From Siphonodentalium dalli (Eukaryota; Mollusca; Scaphopoda; Gadilida; Siphonodentaliidae): DNA of 64,000 nucleotides. This document shows, in pieces, positions 35,969-49,000 of the stretch (position 1 is the stretch's first letter; each line of letters opens with the position of its first letter). Location of the stretch: contig CP136061.1 of NCBI GenBank assembly GCA_032622095.1, forward strand, positions 43,097,797 to 43,161,796. The letters run 5' to 3'. Under the pieces are notes generated by a model. That model worked only from the letters and a program-made list of their open reading frames with translations. It ran no database searches and had not been told where the DNA came from. The position numbers and the translations under genes were made by a program.

Positions 35969-36102
35969 TGTGGTGGATTGATGGTAACATGTCATGACAT
36001 TGACCACTTTTAGCTTGTGTTCAACCTTGTCGCTTTGTGAATCGGTTGAACATAAACCTGAAGTTGTCAATGTCACGCCATGTTACCATCAATACACCAC
36101 AA
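35969..36102. mobile_element. Foldback element, 134 bp
   Basis: TTGTGGTGGATTGATGGTAA pairs with TTACCATCAATACACCACAA at the other end. Inner blocks GACATTGACCACTTT and GTGTTCAACC also pair with their counterparts. Confidence 0.8.
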
Positions 36103-38220
36103 CTAAACTTATATTAATACAGGAAAGTTTTCAAAATAACATGTAATCACATATTGAATGCATACAATATGTTCAATTTATCTCAGATTTAGAAACCTGA
36201 ACAATACGTTGAAAATGTTTGGATCTTTAATCTACAGTTAAAGGTGACATATGCAACCGGTTTGGCTAAATAATGAATTTAATTGGTTGCCACTTCGGTC
36301 AGATGCGATATTTTAGAAATGCTCCTATCTAGTGATGTTTGGCGTAACATTTCAATGTTTTGAGATATGTTTCGCATTTTGAGCGAAAACTTCATGACCT
36401 AGCTATCTCCCCATATTTTGTCACATCACCGATTGAGGATAAAGCCTTCGCTGTTGATTTCTACCAACACATAGCATATTTCTGCAAAATGAAAAGTCAA
36501 GTGATACATGTATTCATTCTTTTACAAAGTATATCTTATAATTCTAATTGAATACAGAGCCAGTGATACGATTTGACCAGAAAAGGAAGAGTTTACGGAC
36601 TGTCTCAAAATTGTTTTCAAAATCTGATATGATCAAATAGACAATTTTGGGGCTATCCCCTATGGGGCTATGGGCCTATTGTGCGACACGGATATTCCGC
36701 ATGTGAAATAGTATTCCTTGAACTCATAAAATATGGGTTGGATTCTCATCTAACTGAAAAGTGTGGTAGTTACACAAACACAACCTACACTTTTCCACTT
36801 TTTGGGATCAGATGTGGGGGCCCAGATCACTCTAAAACTGTTGCATGTCACCTTGAAGATTTTTTTTCTATTATTTCATATATTAATTTCAGTATCATCG
36901 AGATGTGTGAAGCGTGTGTATTACATAAATACAACAGTTCTAACTAAATTACACTCTTGAACAAGCTATATAAGCATTAAAGATTCATGAAGAAAATATC
37001 TGGTATTTCCATTATCCCCAAGAATCTTTACATCAATGTCAGTCAATCACAACATTTAACAGTAAAATGATGAAGCCAATCAGTATATTGACGATTTTCA
37101 TCGGCTCCAGAGTTTCTCGACACATAGCTAAAATAGCATAATAAGTTTCCTGTCATATCTGGTCACAATGCTTATTTCAGTGTTCACAAATTTGTGATTA
37201 CAACTAATTTAACACTAATGTGTGTCCATTTGAAGAGTCCAGAAATTATCAATAATAGCCATCAAGGAGAATAGAATTAAGTATTTCCAAGAATTTCAAC
37301 AGTTAGCACCCGTTTTTCTTATTCGCCAAAATTCAAGTAACAGGAGATAACATTCTGTCAATCGTAAAACTGCGCTTTGGTGTTATACAACAGGAATTGC
37401 ATGCATAAACTACATTATTTATAGTGGCGGTTATGTGACTTATAGTTACATGTGTATATTCATTAGGACTGTTATGTGTAGCTTATTCCAGCCTGAGAGC
37501 CTAATTTTAATGAGAACTGATTATACACATGTGTATCCAGGTGATATACACATGTAAAACTTGATCGTTCTTTTGTATTGACAAGACGCAACAGGTGTAT
37601 CCTCATGTCATGGCTGATTGTCATCTGTATCAGTTGATAGCACATGCATGTCACGAACATCTGATTAGAATCAGGGACATTTTCATTGACTTTATAAGCT
37701 CTTTGTAACTATACCAGAAATAAAACATTCTGAATGCAAAACATTATGGGCGCAGTGCATGTTCAGCTGAAGTTAGATTGAGATAAAAATAATATTATTC
37801 ATCCTGACCTGAGGTGTGGGGATGGAAAGATCTCACCCCGAGAGGCAAGATATTTCGGCCGATTGTCCGGACCCAATAGCTGGTCCCGAAGATGAGATTT
37901 TTCTATGCCCACATCCCAGGTCATGGATTATTTTTCTCCCAAACCCAAGAGCCACATACTCAATGTTTTGTCTTATACCCAATTTTGGCACATTTCAGTA
38001 GTAAAACGGTACATCAGGGAGAAATCTGATGTCACATTTATTATTTTATTTGATGATTTTGGTATATACTGGAAAAGCAAAGCACGATACCCACACAAGC
38101 TTGGTTAATTGGTTTGAGTGAAATATACATGGCTAGTGAAAACGACATGGCTATGTCATCATTGTCCCTAGCATGAATTAAAACACATCTAGTCATATAT
38201 TTAGACTGCCAGTCATTGTT
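36103..38220. other. Intergenic, no gene seen
   Basis: TTAAAGGTGACATATGCAAC at 36238-36257 resembles the left end of the TTAA MITE group, but no partner end was found. Confidence 0.35.
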
Positions 38221-38573
38221 AAATTTTCGGAATGACGTGTGGTACCATGTCATTGACCAATATGGTACTAAAGGTGTCCTCTACCTGGACCAATTACCTC
38301 GTTTGCAGCTGTTGTCCACAATTCTGGGATCTCCAAGAGATCTCGCTCTACTATCAGATGTCAGATCACTGACAACAATTGAGTCGCTTGCTGGTTAGGT
38401 CGGCCCCATTTATGTGGAAACAGTTTTCTTTTGATAATGGTGATTGGTGATGATGTTCAATTGCCCTTATACATTTACTTGTTGGCGAATCTGTACCCTG
38501 CGTAATTCATCCCAAGAGAATAGCGACACAAGGGGAGAGAGGTACGACTGTTGTCACTCCCGGGCAGCGCATC
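38221..38573 (+). pseudogene. Coding-like relic of unrecognised gene (possible exon)
   Basis: A 60-codon frame ending at 38398 reads GTKGVLYLDQLPRLQLLST and LGSPRDLALLSDVRSL, with balanced codon use unlike the AT-rich surroundings. After its TAG, another frame continues with APFMWKQFSFDNGDW, two TGA codons, then LLVGESVPCVIHPKRIATQ and TTVVTPGQRIG up to a GGTGAGT that looks like a splice donor at 38571-38577. This pattern suggests a decayed gene or mobile-element exon carrying a frameshift and stops. I do not recognise the family and assign no function. Chance is not excluded. Confidence 0.3.
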
Positions 38574-38604
38574 GGTGAGTTGGTTGAATGGTTAAATATA
38601 GAAT

Positions 38605-38755
38605 ATCCATACAGTTTTATGAGATACAAGGTTTGTTTTCGCGAGTATGATTCAGCAAATGCCAAATGGGGAACCAAGCTTTAGCAAGGTCCCCATTTGG
38701 TGAATTATATATACGAGTGAAAATAAGCCTTGTATCTCGTTAAACTATATGGGTA
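38605..38755. mobile_element. Foldback element, about 65-bp arms
   Basis: ATCCATACAGTTTTATGAGA...CCAAATGGGGAACC on the left pairs with GGTCCCCATTTGG...TAAACTATATGGGTAT on the right. The centre is AAGCTTTAGCAA. It begins about 30 bp after the putative splice donor of the 38.2-38.6 kb coding relic. Confidence 0.8.
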
Positions 38756-39539
38756 TTATTTTTATCCATTGCCAAATTTTAAATATCATAATGAAATTAT
38801 GTCAGCCTCTGTGCAATTGTTGGCAAAAAAGTATGTTTTCCTTGTAAACATTAAGGCAATTTGGTAAATAATATTTTTTTCACTGCATATAACAACTAGA
38901 GTGGTGTGTTTTACCTCAAGTGGACTACACAAAATTATAAAATTATCTTTTGGCTAATGGCTATGCGAGGTGCGAGGGCTGTTGTGACTACTCAACTGAA
39001 ATGGTATGAAATAGACTATAATACTATTTCGGATGCCACGCACCTGGTGTTTCGATGCTCTTAATGAATGAACAGGGAGAGTGGCTCCGCCCAGTGGTGA
39101 CAAGGGATACTAATCCATGCCCGCAATGTTCTCTGGGTTGAAGACTGATATCATGTCCGAATGGTGCTTACGTCTTTTGTATTGTCGGTTAAAGTTATAA
39201 AACAATATTTTGAACATGTACATGTATGTTCTTTGGAATTGTTTATAGAGTCTTGTGTAGTCCACAACCCCATATAAACGACACAGCCCTTAGTTCGTGC
39301 ACTCCCATTAGTATTGCAAAGCCAACAGAGTGAACTTTTCTGTTTATATATAAATATCTTTGAACAAATAAATATCTCTAAAATAGATCAAAATGTCCCA
39401 ATACGACATTTTTTGGAATAGAATAAAGACCCAGTATCTGGGATAAACAGCAGCTGCAATATAACTCCGGATAAAGTTACATCTATTAAGTGGATAATAA
39501 ATGCTCTTTATTGCTGATTAGTAGTGCATCTTTAAATAT

Positions 39540-40086
39540 GTGATGCCCACAGCATCAATCACATGATATTAACCATGCATTATTTTACTTTTGTGCAATT
39601 TTCCCCACTTCTTCTGAACTGATAAAAAACGCTCTTTATTTGTCACATTATTTGTTTTGCCCACCCCCCCCACTTCATTTGAGGGGCAAAGGCGCTTATA
39701 CCCGCAATTTTCCGACATATTTTCTAATGTGATAAGGAACGCTCTTTATTGCGTCCTTAAGACGTCAACAGCATCGATGAAATGACACTGCCACAGTGTA
39801 ATATAGTTGTCAATAATTTGATGCCCACATCACCTATCCCATGACATTAACAATGCATTATTTTACATTTGTGCAATTTTCCACACATATCTTTTGAACT
39901 GATAAGAAGCGCTCTTTATTGGTTATATAATTTTTGGAAATCCCCCACCCCTTAGTCATCTGGGGGTCAAAGGCATTGTTACCCGCAATTTTTCTACATA
40001 TTTTCTAATGTGATAAGGAACGCTCTTTATTGCTCATTTTGCTTCTTTAAGAGTGATTTCAACAGAATCTACGAAATGACACTCCA
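39540..40086 (+). repeat. Two-copy tandem repeat, about 289-bp unit
   Basis: TGATGCCCACA, CATGCATTATTTTAC, TTTGTGCAATTTTCC, then AACGCTCTTTATT, then CCCGCAATTTT, then CTAATGTGATAAGGAACGCT occur in order in 39540-39800 and 39829-40086. Each unit carries two AACGCTCTTTATT motifs (or AGCGCTCTTTATT) about 110 bp apart. Confidence 0.85.
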
Positions 40087-40544
40087 TTTCAGTTTATTGC
40101 TGTTTTTAAAATTTGACGACCCAGATTGCAACCCTTTTGGGTACATTATCAATTATTTAGATAAAATAAGTTTCAGTGTCTGATGTCTGATAAGATTCCC
40201 TTGGTCAAATTTTCACGAAATTTACATTGTTTTTTTTGTGTGTAGGCTAATGTACTTATTCCTGGTAAGAGGCCTTGTGTTGCAATTTATTTTAAGCTAA
40301 AAGCACAAATGCTCTGAACTATATATATTTGTTTATTTTGAATAAATATTGAAATTATTTTCTCCATTGTCATATTTTGTGGTCCACATGTCATTAATAT
40401 CTTTAGAGGCAATATTATCCACTAAAAGTTGATTAAATAGTTACTTTGAGTGATTAGATTGGACCCCTTTGAATACCTATTAAAATAGCTAGAACAACCA
40501 CTCGATGTAGAATAATTTCCCACCAATAGTAGTTATCAGATTAA

Positions 40545-40825
40545 CTACCCGCAGGTAGCAAAAATTCCCACTCGCAGGTAGTAAATTTAAATACTGGGTA
40601 GTTCATATTCATCCCACTACCTAAAGTAGTTAAAATTTAGCCTACCTTTGGGTAGTTAAAATAGCCCCAAAAGGTAGTTATTTCAACCACTGAAGGTAGT
40701 TATTTTAACTACCAAAGGTATTTAATTTTTTAGCTACCCGCCAGGTAATAAAATTAACCTCCCAAGGTAGCGGGATGAATACGAACTACCAAAAGTAGTA
40801 AAAATTTACTACTTTTGTGGTTAAT
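40545..40825. repeat. Cluster of alternating GGTAGTT / AACTACC motifs
   Basis: About a dozen short arms on alternating strands (AACTACCC, GGTAGTAAAT, GGTAGTTC, CACTACC, GGTAGTTAAAAT, GGTAGTTATTT, TAACTACC) lie 15-35 bp apart, with AAATTTACTACTTTT at the end. Many neighbours can pair, so the region can form many alternative hairpins. Confidence 0.8.
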
Positions 40826-42958
40826 TTAGCAACTTTTTATTTAGTGTGCAGCAACAACCAATCATGGCGGACATCGCCGAATGTACACATGTAGCACAAA
40901 TTGCTCAATGCACGGTGAAAATAACTTCGATGAGATGGCTGCCAGACAATGTGACTCCTTTGCCAAATTTTGTCGCCAGTCGTCCATTAAAAATACCAAA
41001 TTCTCGCAAGACCAAAATTAAATATCATTCAGAAAAATTGGACGAGAGATCGATACTTGTTGATGATAGAATAAACATTTAAAAACTATAGCATCAGTGT
41101 ATTGTCCACATGAGACGAGTTTGCAGTACTCACTGAGAACATCCAATAATTATGATTGTACATAATCGTATATCATTTCGCATTTTTACCATCACCATCC
41201 GCATAGTATGCATCACAAAAGTGGTATAGGATAGATCATTTTTCATACACGTGATGACAAGGGGTGAGTTGGGGCGGCTGACTAATCACATCTCCCTAAT
41301 ATTTGATAAATATTCAACAGTAAGGAAATTTCAAGCCCGGCGGCTTAATTTGGATATTTCTGGAAACAAAATTGTCAATTTTGCTTATCATAGTTTCATT
41401 TTAAAACAATTTTACTGTTAACAAACGGTAGACTATATGTTTCTGCTTCATGACAAATGTTTGAAATTAAGTGACCCTCGTTTGGACATTTTCAAACTGC
41501 AACGTGTGCTTTATTTTATTTGAAATTATCGCCTACACATTTGAGAAATTCTAACCTTTTAATGTGCAAATTAGAGTTGGGCTCAATCAAGATTTATAAG
41601 TCAGATGTCACCAAACGCCGATCTTCTGTGCAGTAAATATGCGTAGCACTTAAGGAGTTCTGATAAGTTTTCGAGTGTTTTTATGTGTATGTGAGACTGG
41701 TCAATTGGACTGCGAATGTCATCTGAAATATGAATCCATAACATATTCGAAATATTGTGTACATAACTATTATGAATGTATTTCAATTGAAACTATTTGA
41801 ACATCCATCTCAGCATTCAGATTTGCGATCTCAAAAAGGTGAATGAATGATAACGCGATGCCTTGATCACACGCACGTGAATTCTGTTGTACGTATCCAT
41901 TCAGCTAACCGGATATTCGTTTAGTATTAACATGCTTGGAGTTTGTATATAGACCACATATGCAGGACGAAACGCTACGACGTATCAACGATTTGTTAAA
42001 ATAATATCTTCATGTGAAGGTAAACTGATGCTTCGTAATCTGCTGTAAGACTTGAATTGACATATCGACATTAGATATACTGCATGCGTTTTATGTCACA
42101 TGCTTCAAACCAGCTGGTAGTATATACTGGATTGTTTATGACAGCAGTCTAGTGCTCCATGTTCCCAACGTTCATTTCGATACGGTAGGGATACATTTTA
42201 ACGATAATTACCACCCTCCACAGGACGCCCAATTCATGTTCAACGGCCACGAAATTTGGCATGTCTGATTGTATCGTAATCTAGAGCAAAATGGTATAAA
42301 GTATATTAAGACCATGTTTCGCATTTTTTTTTTTGAAAATTATTTCAGTTTCTGATTCAGTATATTTGGCTAGTTTTAATGGTGGAGGAAAGACCGCACA
42401 TTTAGTTAATTAATAATATATTTATTTCACTACATCATCGCTACACAGAGTTTTTAGCGTCTCTGTAATAGAGAGTTAACTGTAAGAGCGATAACTCTAT
42501 CAAAATCGAGCTGAATGTTTACCCGTCAGCTCTGAAACTTGCAAAATCGCACCAATTTTGCCCGTAGATACTACCAAACACATTCACTGGTCAAAATATA
42601 AAATTTTCGATTCGCGATTTTTCCAGTTTTTCTCCCTTTAGGCTTTACGAGGTTTGGTGGAATTTGCCCAAAGCCTCGACCCACCCGAGGCCATTGGGCA
42701 GGTTGATTTCACAGTAGAGCGGTGAAACTTTGGGGCGTACCTAGGGTATATCGATGTCAAAAATAGAGGGTTTGAGATAGAGCAATATATATCACCCGTT
42801 AACGTTATACGCTACCAGGTCGAGTTTCCACATGTGCTATGAGACTCTAAAGAACGTATCGTGTGTGCATTTATTAATCTACAAAACCTTTCAATTTTCA
42901 ATCGCACCAGCGTGATCGTTACACGAGGAACTAGTGAAGATATCTTAGGAATGTACTC
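40826..42958. other. Intergenic apart from repeat D
   Basis: A 78-codon frame (40846-41082) starting ATGGCGGACATCGCCGAATG-like shows no domain. Nothing else is supported. Confidence 0.35.
41604..41998 (+). repeat. Dispersed repeat family D, copy 2
   Basis: Same orientation and extent as the 11.1 kb copy, with abrupt ends in unrelated flanking DNA. The high similarity points to a recent copy or a conserved element. Confidence 0.88.
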
Positions 42959-43375
42959 TTAAAGGCCCATTTAATTTTCGAATGCCCAGATAACATTATT
43001 CCATATTTAATACCATTTGGAAGAGGAACCAAAACAATATATATTCCACCAGAATACGAAGCAGCTGTGGCCTAGGACTGTCCACCAAGTGATAGAGATT
43101 CATTCCAAGACTTCCCCCCTTGTCAGCCCAGAATGCATCAGAATTCAAACTAAGAGATAGAGTTATTCCCCTTCCATTGAGTATAATAGACTTTATAGTA
43201 CAGTCCAGATCAAAATTAAATACAGAACACACCTCAGTGCCTCGACAAAAACAACATATTCCCAGTTTATTCGACCGGATCAGTTAATAATACAATGTTT
43301 TGGAGCTTCCTCTTTCAAAGGGTATATGACATGGAATATGTGATCTGGTGATTCGAAAATTAAGTGGGCCTTTAA
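42959..43375 (+). mobile_element. TTAA-flanked MITE family C, full copy
   Basis: The ends are TTAA-AGGCCCATTTAATTTTCGAA and the near-exact reverse complement before TTAA at 43372-43375; the inverted repeats match at 20 of 21 bases. It is 417 bp with no coding capacity. Internally it shares TTATTCCCCTTCCATTGAG and CAGTTTATTCGACCGGATCAG-like stretches with the copy at 45 kb. Confidence 0.88.
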
Positions 43376-44984
43376 GTTCAGCGTAGTCTCAATCGCTTCT
43401 CTATGACATAATGGTAAATGTAATCTGTATGGACGGATACTACACAATGCATGTGAGATGGACTCTACTCGTTTGTTTTCTCCACGTATACTCTACGTAT
43501 GATGTCGGCATTTTATGATTTAAAAAAACGACTCACTCAGGAATAGAAATGAGAAGAACATGTATGCTATTCTCAAAGCCCTCGTGGTGACATAAATCAA
43601 TATCAAATACAAAGTCTGATAACACATGTCGTAACTCGACAGACAGAAATTCAACGTTATCAATATATATCAAAGGATAATATCTGTCGAACAGAAAATT
43701 CTATAAACTCGTATTACGTGTAACGGGAATATCGTGACTGGTTTCCCAAGCATGAACATTAGTACCTATTTTCTTTCCTAATTTTTTTATAAAGTACCTG
43801 CACTACCCAATACTGATGAATAAATATGGCTGCCATGACAACGACGTCCAGAAAATGAGGAATAAATTTGCACCCTTCGTGTGATTGGTATGATGTTTGA
43901 AAATATATGCAAGTGGTCGTCCGCTTAATGATATGAACTGCCATGACAGTGGTTTAAAGACAACCACTACATATATGATCACGGTTGATAATCGACTAAT
44001 GATTCTATATTCATCTTACCTTCATCAATGGTGATATAAACATTTGACAAATAATATCAAAGACTTATTAGTATTGTAATATATAGTCGAATGTTACTGG
44101 ATTTCAACTGGAGCAATACCATGTATACACGCCTTGAATTTAGAAAACAATGTACCGTTGTTGACCATAAATATATTGAGGCGCGTCGAAAGGCAAACAA
44201 GCTAAATTATGACGTAATTATACCTGCACACTGAGCCAATTAATATGGGAAATATAACTATAGTGTCGTATTCGCCGCCAATCGAATTTACTACTATTCC
44301 ACAATGAGACATTTACACCATTTACAACCAATGTACTTCTTTATGGGGTGTGTCCCCGGTGACTCGGTCGGTAAGATGCAAAGTGGCATAGGCCGAGATA
44401 GGCGCGGTTTTGTGATCCACAGAAAGGTGAGGGGGCAATATACAAACTTTCTTATTTTCCTCGTGTATTTCTGATTTAAACGAGTGAAATAATCAAATTA
44501 TCGAATTTGTCAATGGAATGCCGCCTTCATTGCAATGTAATTGAAGCTACCTGTATGCACCTGTCAAACTCAGTAAGCAGTAAATGAGTATTATTGCACA
44601 TATAATTACAACTACTTTCGTTTTCTTTGAAATGCAGGCATTTGGTTGCCCGAGAGCCTAATTCGCGACCTGATCTATCAGTCCATAGATGTTGCAATTA
44701 ATTAGTTGCCTCGCGTAGTGATACTTCAAGAAAAATGGACGAGTCTAACCGTCGCCCACATCATGTCGTCACGTCAATTGTAAATGGTCCAACATGATAG
44801 CCATGTATTTTACACCACCTAATACATATAGGGGAAATGCAATCACGCATGAAGGCACAGGCATCAGGGACAAATGCGTGAACATAGTTCTCTTTGCATG
44901 ATGTAAATATGTAAACAATATCGAATCTATAAAACAAACATGCGGTAAGGTGGGTTCCTATGAGATATTACAAGGTATATAATA
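43376..44984. other. Intergenic, no gene seen
   Basis: Only AT-rich unique sequence within the window. Confidence 0.4.
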
Positions 44985-45420
44985 TTAAAGGTCCATATCA
45001 TTTGCTAGTCACCGATTATTATTTTGATAGTGTCTTGAATAACAATCTATGCCATGAACTATGATTAAAATACTATAATTCATCACCATTTGGAACGTCT
45101 GTGTCTCAGAAGGTGCCCATACAGTAATAGAAAATAGCTGAAATCATAGAAACATTCCCCCGTTGTGGCTCACAGAATGCAACATAATTCAAACTATAGT
45201 TTATGTTCAATAGAAGGGGAATAACTCTATAGCATTAATATATAGAGTTGTTCCTCTTCCATTGCAATATAATATACTTTGTGCAGAAACTTGAGCAACT
45301 CAAGTTGGTATCTCAACAAAGACAACATGTTCACAGTTTATTACACCGAATAAGTTAGTAATACAATGCTTTTGAGCTTTTAATTGTGTAAAAGTGGTAG
45401 GTCAAATGACTCAAATATCC
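44985..45420 (+). mobile_element. MITE family C, divergent copy
   Basis: It begins TTAAAGGTCCATATCATTTG. Shared internal blocks with 42959-43375 include GTGGCTCACAGAATGCA (versus GTCAGCCCAGAATGCA), GTTCCTCTTCCATTGCA and CAGTTTATTACACCGAATAAG. The right inverted repeat is not clear, so the end is approximate. Confidence 0.6.
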
Positions 45421-45929
45421 TGTTTTTTCATTCCTTTGTCAATAACTACTTTTGAAATAAATGCCTGGCACACGTAGAATGTAGATTGTGACAAGTTTCG
45501 AATAACACCATTGAATGGCATATATGTAAATAGTAGGTATATAATGGAAATGAGATAAACGGAGATAGCTAGCGATAGGTCATATGTCATCCCCAACCTG
45601 TTTCAAGTAACCTGAAACGCGCTACACGAACACCATTGACAAAAAGGGCCAAATATTCTTTCTAATCTTTCAGTTGAGTGTAATATAAGAACAGGACGTT
45701 GTTTGTGTCGCGTTCTAGTGTGCATGAATGCAAGTTTGTCTGACATTTGTATGTGTTGAATCCATTTCCACTCTCAAACGGACAGGCCCATTTGAAACTT
45801 CCAAGTTATATTACGTCTATATACGTAAACAGCTGGAACATTATTGTGATTTTTGGCAAATTGTTTTAAGATCTAGAGCATATGTACCTTTATTTCCTCC
45901 AATATTGAAGATTCGATATATATTTATAA

Positions 45930-46821
45930 TTAAAGGTACTTAGTCCGATTAAGCACCCCTAAATTACTATTTATTTGGCTTCGAGTGTTAAACATATTTG
46001 ATTCGAGTCGAGGAACTCATCCATCAAAGCTCAGAGTGATCAGATATCAATTTTTTAAATCTATTATTCTTCACCACCTGGAATATTTAATGGCTCAGTC
46101 AAAGTCCACGAGAAGACCAAATAGCGGATGAAGATAGATAACTCTAAAATCAAGTGGCTTTTTTGTGTCAGATATTTGACAAACTGGCAAAATTTCATTG
46201 TACAAAATGTTGATAAATAACAGGTTTTTGGGCAATTTTATACTATTGTGGACTGTGGTTAAAGGTACGGTTGGCCTTGGCGGTGGGTATCCTGTGAAAA
46301 TATTTCCACCCGTCAAAAACCGCCACAAACAGAAAGAACATCAAAATGTAGACAGACTTTGTCCGTATACAAACAAGAAATATCGCATAAACAGTATGTT
46401 ATTGTCATATATTTGACCATTGTTATGTAAACAAAAGCATAAAAAGTTACTTTTCTGGTGTTTGTTTATATTATGACGGTAAACATAAAGAGCGTTCTTT
46501 GTTGGCGAATTCCTGATATGGAACTAATAAAGAGCGTTTATGTCATTTTTGTGTAATTAGCCAGTAGCATTGTGCTGTCTTCTGTAACACAATCAGGCTC
46601 TTGCTTAGGTAAAATATAGTAGGTCTTTATGATAACATGCTGTTTACGTGATAGTCATGGTATATATGAACGAAACTGTATGCGTTTTAATGTTTTTCTG
46701 TTTACGGTGATTGGAACAAATATGAATATTTTCGACAACTAAGGCCTCACGTGCCTTTAAAATGTGTTGTTGTTGCAATCTGATGACATGGGGACCATCG
46801 AATCGGATTTAGTACCTTTAA
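45930..46821 (-). mobile_element. MITE family B, copy 2, interrupted by family A
   Basis: The ends are TTAAAGGTACTTAGTCCGA and TCGGATTTAGTACCTTTAA. Internal sequence matches the 15.5 kb copy in reverse complement (CTTCGAGTG, GAGTCGAGGAACTCATCCAT, GTGTCAGATATTTGACAA). A complete family A element occupies 46259-46760. Compared with the 15.5 kb copy, about 55-60 bp are missing where family A sits. Confidence 0.85.
46259..46760 (+). mobile_element. MITE family A, full copy 5, nested in family B
   Basis: Complete copy with TTAA at 46259-46262 and 46757-46760, sitting inside a family B element (45930-46821). Its sequence is very close to the 5.2 kb copy, which suggests recent activity of the family. 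Confidence 0.92.
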
Positions 46822-48019
46822 ATATATATACATGCCATTTGGTACATACAAATATAATAAGCTGAAACAGGAAATGTATTTGAGAAGAAAGATCAGGTGG
46901 AGTATACATCCTATAATTTATAATGAGCTGACGTACGTCACCAGATACAAACTCAATCTAGATGTGCTACATATACCTACATAAGCTGGCGCGGAAAGAC
47001 AGAATAATATATACAAAGATATACAACCTATAATTTATAATGAGCTGGCGTACGTCACCAGATACAAACTCAATCTAGATGTGCTACATATACCTACATA
47101 AGATGGCGCGGAAAGACAGAATAATATACACAAGGGTATACACCTATAATTTATAATGAGCTGACGTACGCCACCAGATACAAACTCAATCTAGATGTGC
47201 TACACATACCTACATAAGCTGGCGCGGAAAGACAGAATATTATATACAAAGATATACAACCTATAATTTATAATGAGGTGGCGTACGCCACCAGATACAA
47301 ACTCAAGCTAGATGTGCTACATATACCTACATAAGATGGCGCGGAAAGACAGAATAATATATACAAGGGTATACAACCTATAATTTATAATGAGCTGACG
47401 TACGCCACCAGATACAAACTCAATCTAGATGTGCTACATATACCTACATAAGATGGCGCGGAAAGACAGAATAATATATACAAGGGTATACAACCTATAA
47501 TTTATAATGAGCTGACGTACGTCACCAGATACAAACTCAAGCTAGATGTGCTACATATACCTACATAAGATGGCGCGGAAAGACAGAATAATATATACAA
47601 GGGTATACAACCTATAATTTATAATGAGCTGGCGTACGCCACCAGATACAAACCCAAGCTAGATGTGCTACATATACCTACATAAGCTGGCGCGGAAAGA
47701 CAGAATAATATATACAAGGGTATACAACCTATAATTTATAATGAGCTGGCGTACGTCACCAGATACAAACTCAATCTAGATGTGCTACATATACCTACAT
47801 AAGATGGCGCGGAAAGACAGAATATTATATACAAGGGTATACAACCTATAATTTATAATGAGCTGACGTACGCCACCAGATACAAACTCAATCTAGATGT
47901 GCTACATATACCTACATAAGCTGGAGCGGAAATACAGAATAATATATACAAGGGTATACAACCTATAATTTATAATGAGCTGACGTACGTCACCAGATAC
48001 AAACCCAAGCTAGATGTGC

Positions 48020-49000
48020 TACATATACCTACATAAGCTGGCGCGGAAAGACAGAATATTATATACAAGGGTATACAACCTATAATTTATAATGAGCTGG
48101 CGTACGCCACCAGATACAAACTCAAGCTAGATGTTCTACATATACCTACATAAGATGGCGCGGAAAGACAGAATAATATATACAAGGATATACAACCTAT
48201 AATTTATAATGAGCTGGCGTACGCCAGCATATACAAACTCAATCTAGATGTGCTACATATACCTACATAAGCTGGAGCGGAAATACAGAATAATATATAC
48301 AAGGGTATACAACCTATAATTTATAATTAGCTGGCGTACGCCACCAGATACAAACTCAATCTAGATGTGCTACATATACCTACATAAGATGGCGCGGAAA
48401 GACAGAATAATATATACAAGGGTATACAACCTATAATTTATAATGAGCTGACGTACGTCACCAGATACAAACTCAAGCTAGATGTGCTACATATACCTAC
48501 ATAAGCTGGCGCGGAAAGACAGAATAATATATACAAGGGTATACAACCTATAATTTATAATGAGCTGGCGTACGCCACCAGATACAAACTCAATCTAGAT
48601 GTGCTACATATACCTACATAAGATGGCGCGGAAAGACAGAATAATATATACAAGGATATACAACCTATAATTTATAATGAGCTGACGTACGTCACCAGAT
48701 ACAAACTCAATCTAGATGTGCTACATATACCTACATAAGCTGGCGCGGAAAGACAGAATATTATATACAAGGGTATACAACCTATAATTTATAATGAGCT
48801 GGCGTACGCCACCAGATACAAACTCAAGCTAGATGTGCTACATATACCTACATAAGATGGCGCGGAAAGACAGAATAATATATACAAGGATATACAACCT
48901 ATAATTTATAATGAGCTGGCGTACGCCAGCATATACAAACTCAATCTAGATGTGCTACATATACCTACATAAGCTGGAGCGGAAATACAGAATAATATAT
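48020..49000 (+). repeat. Higher-order duplication in the satellite: 6-unit period
   Basis: The rare variant ACGCCAGCATATAC occurs at 48221 and 48923, exactly 702 bp (6 x 117) apart. It is preceded in both blocks by the same run of variants (GCTGGCGCGG with ATATTAT, then CAAGCTAGATG, then CAAGGATATAC) and followed by GCTGGAGCGGAAATACAG. Confidence 0.75.

Noticed and set aside
35621-36076. 151-codon open frame on the minus strand
   Set aside because: It crosses a tandem duplication and a foldback element. No conserved domain.
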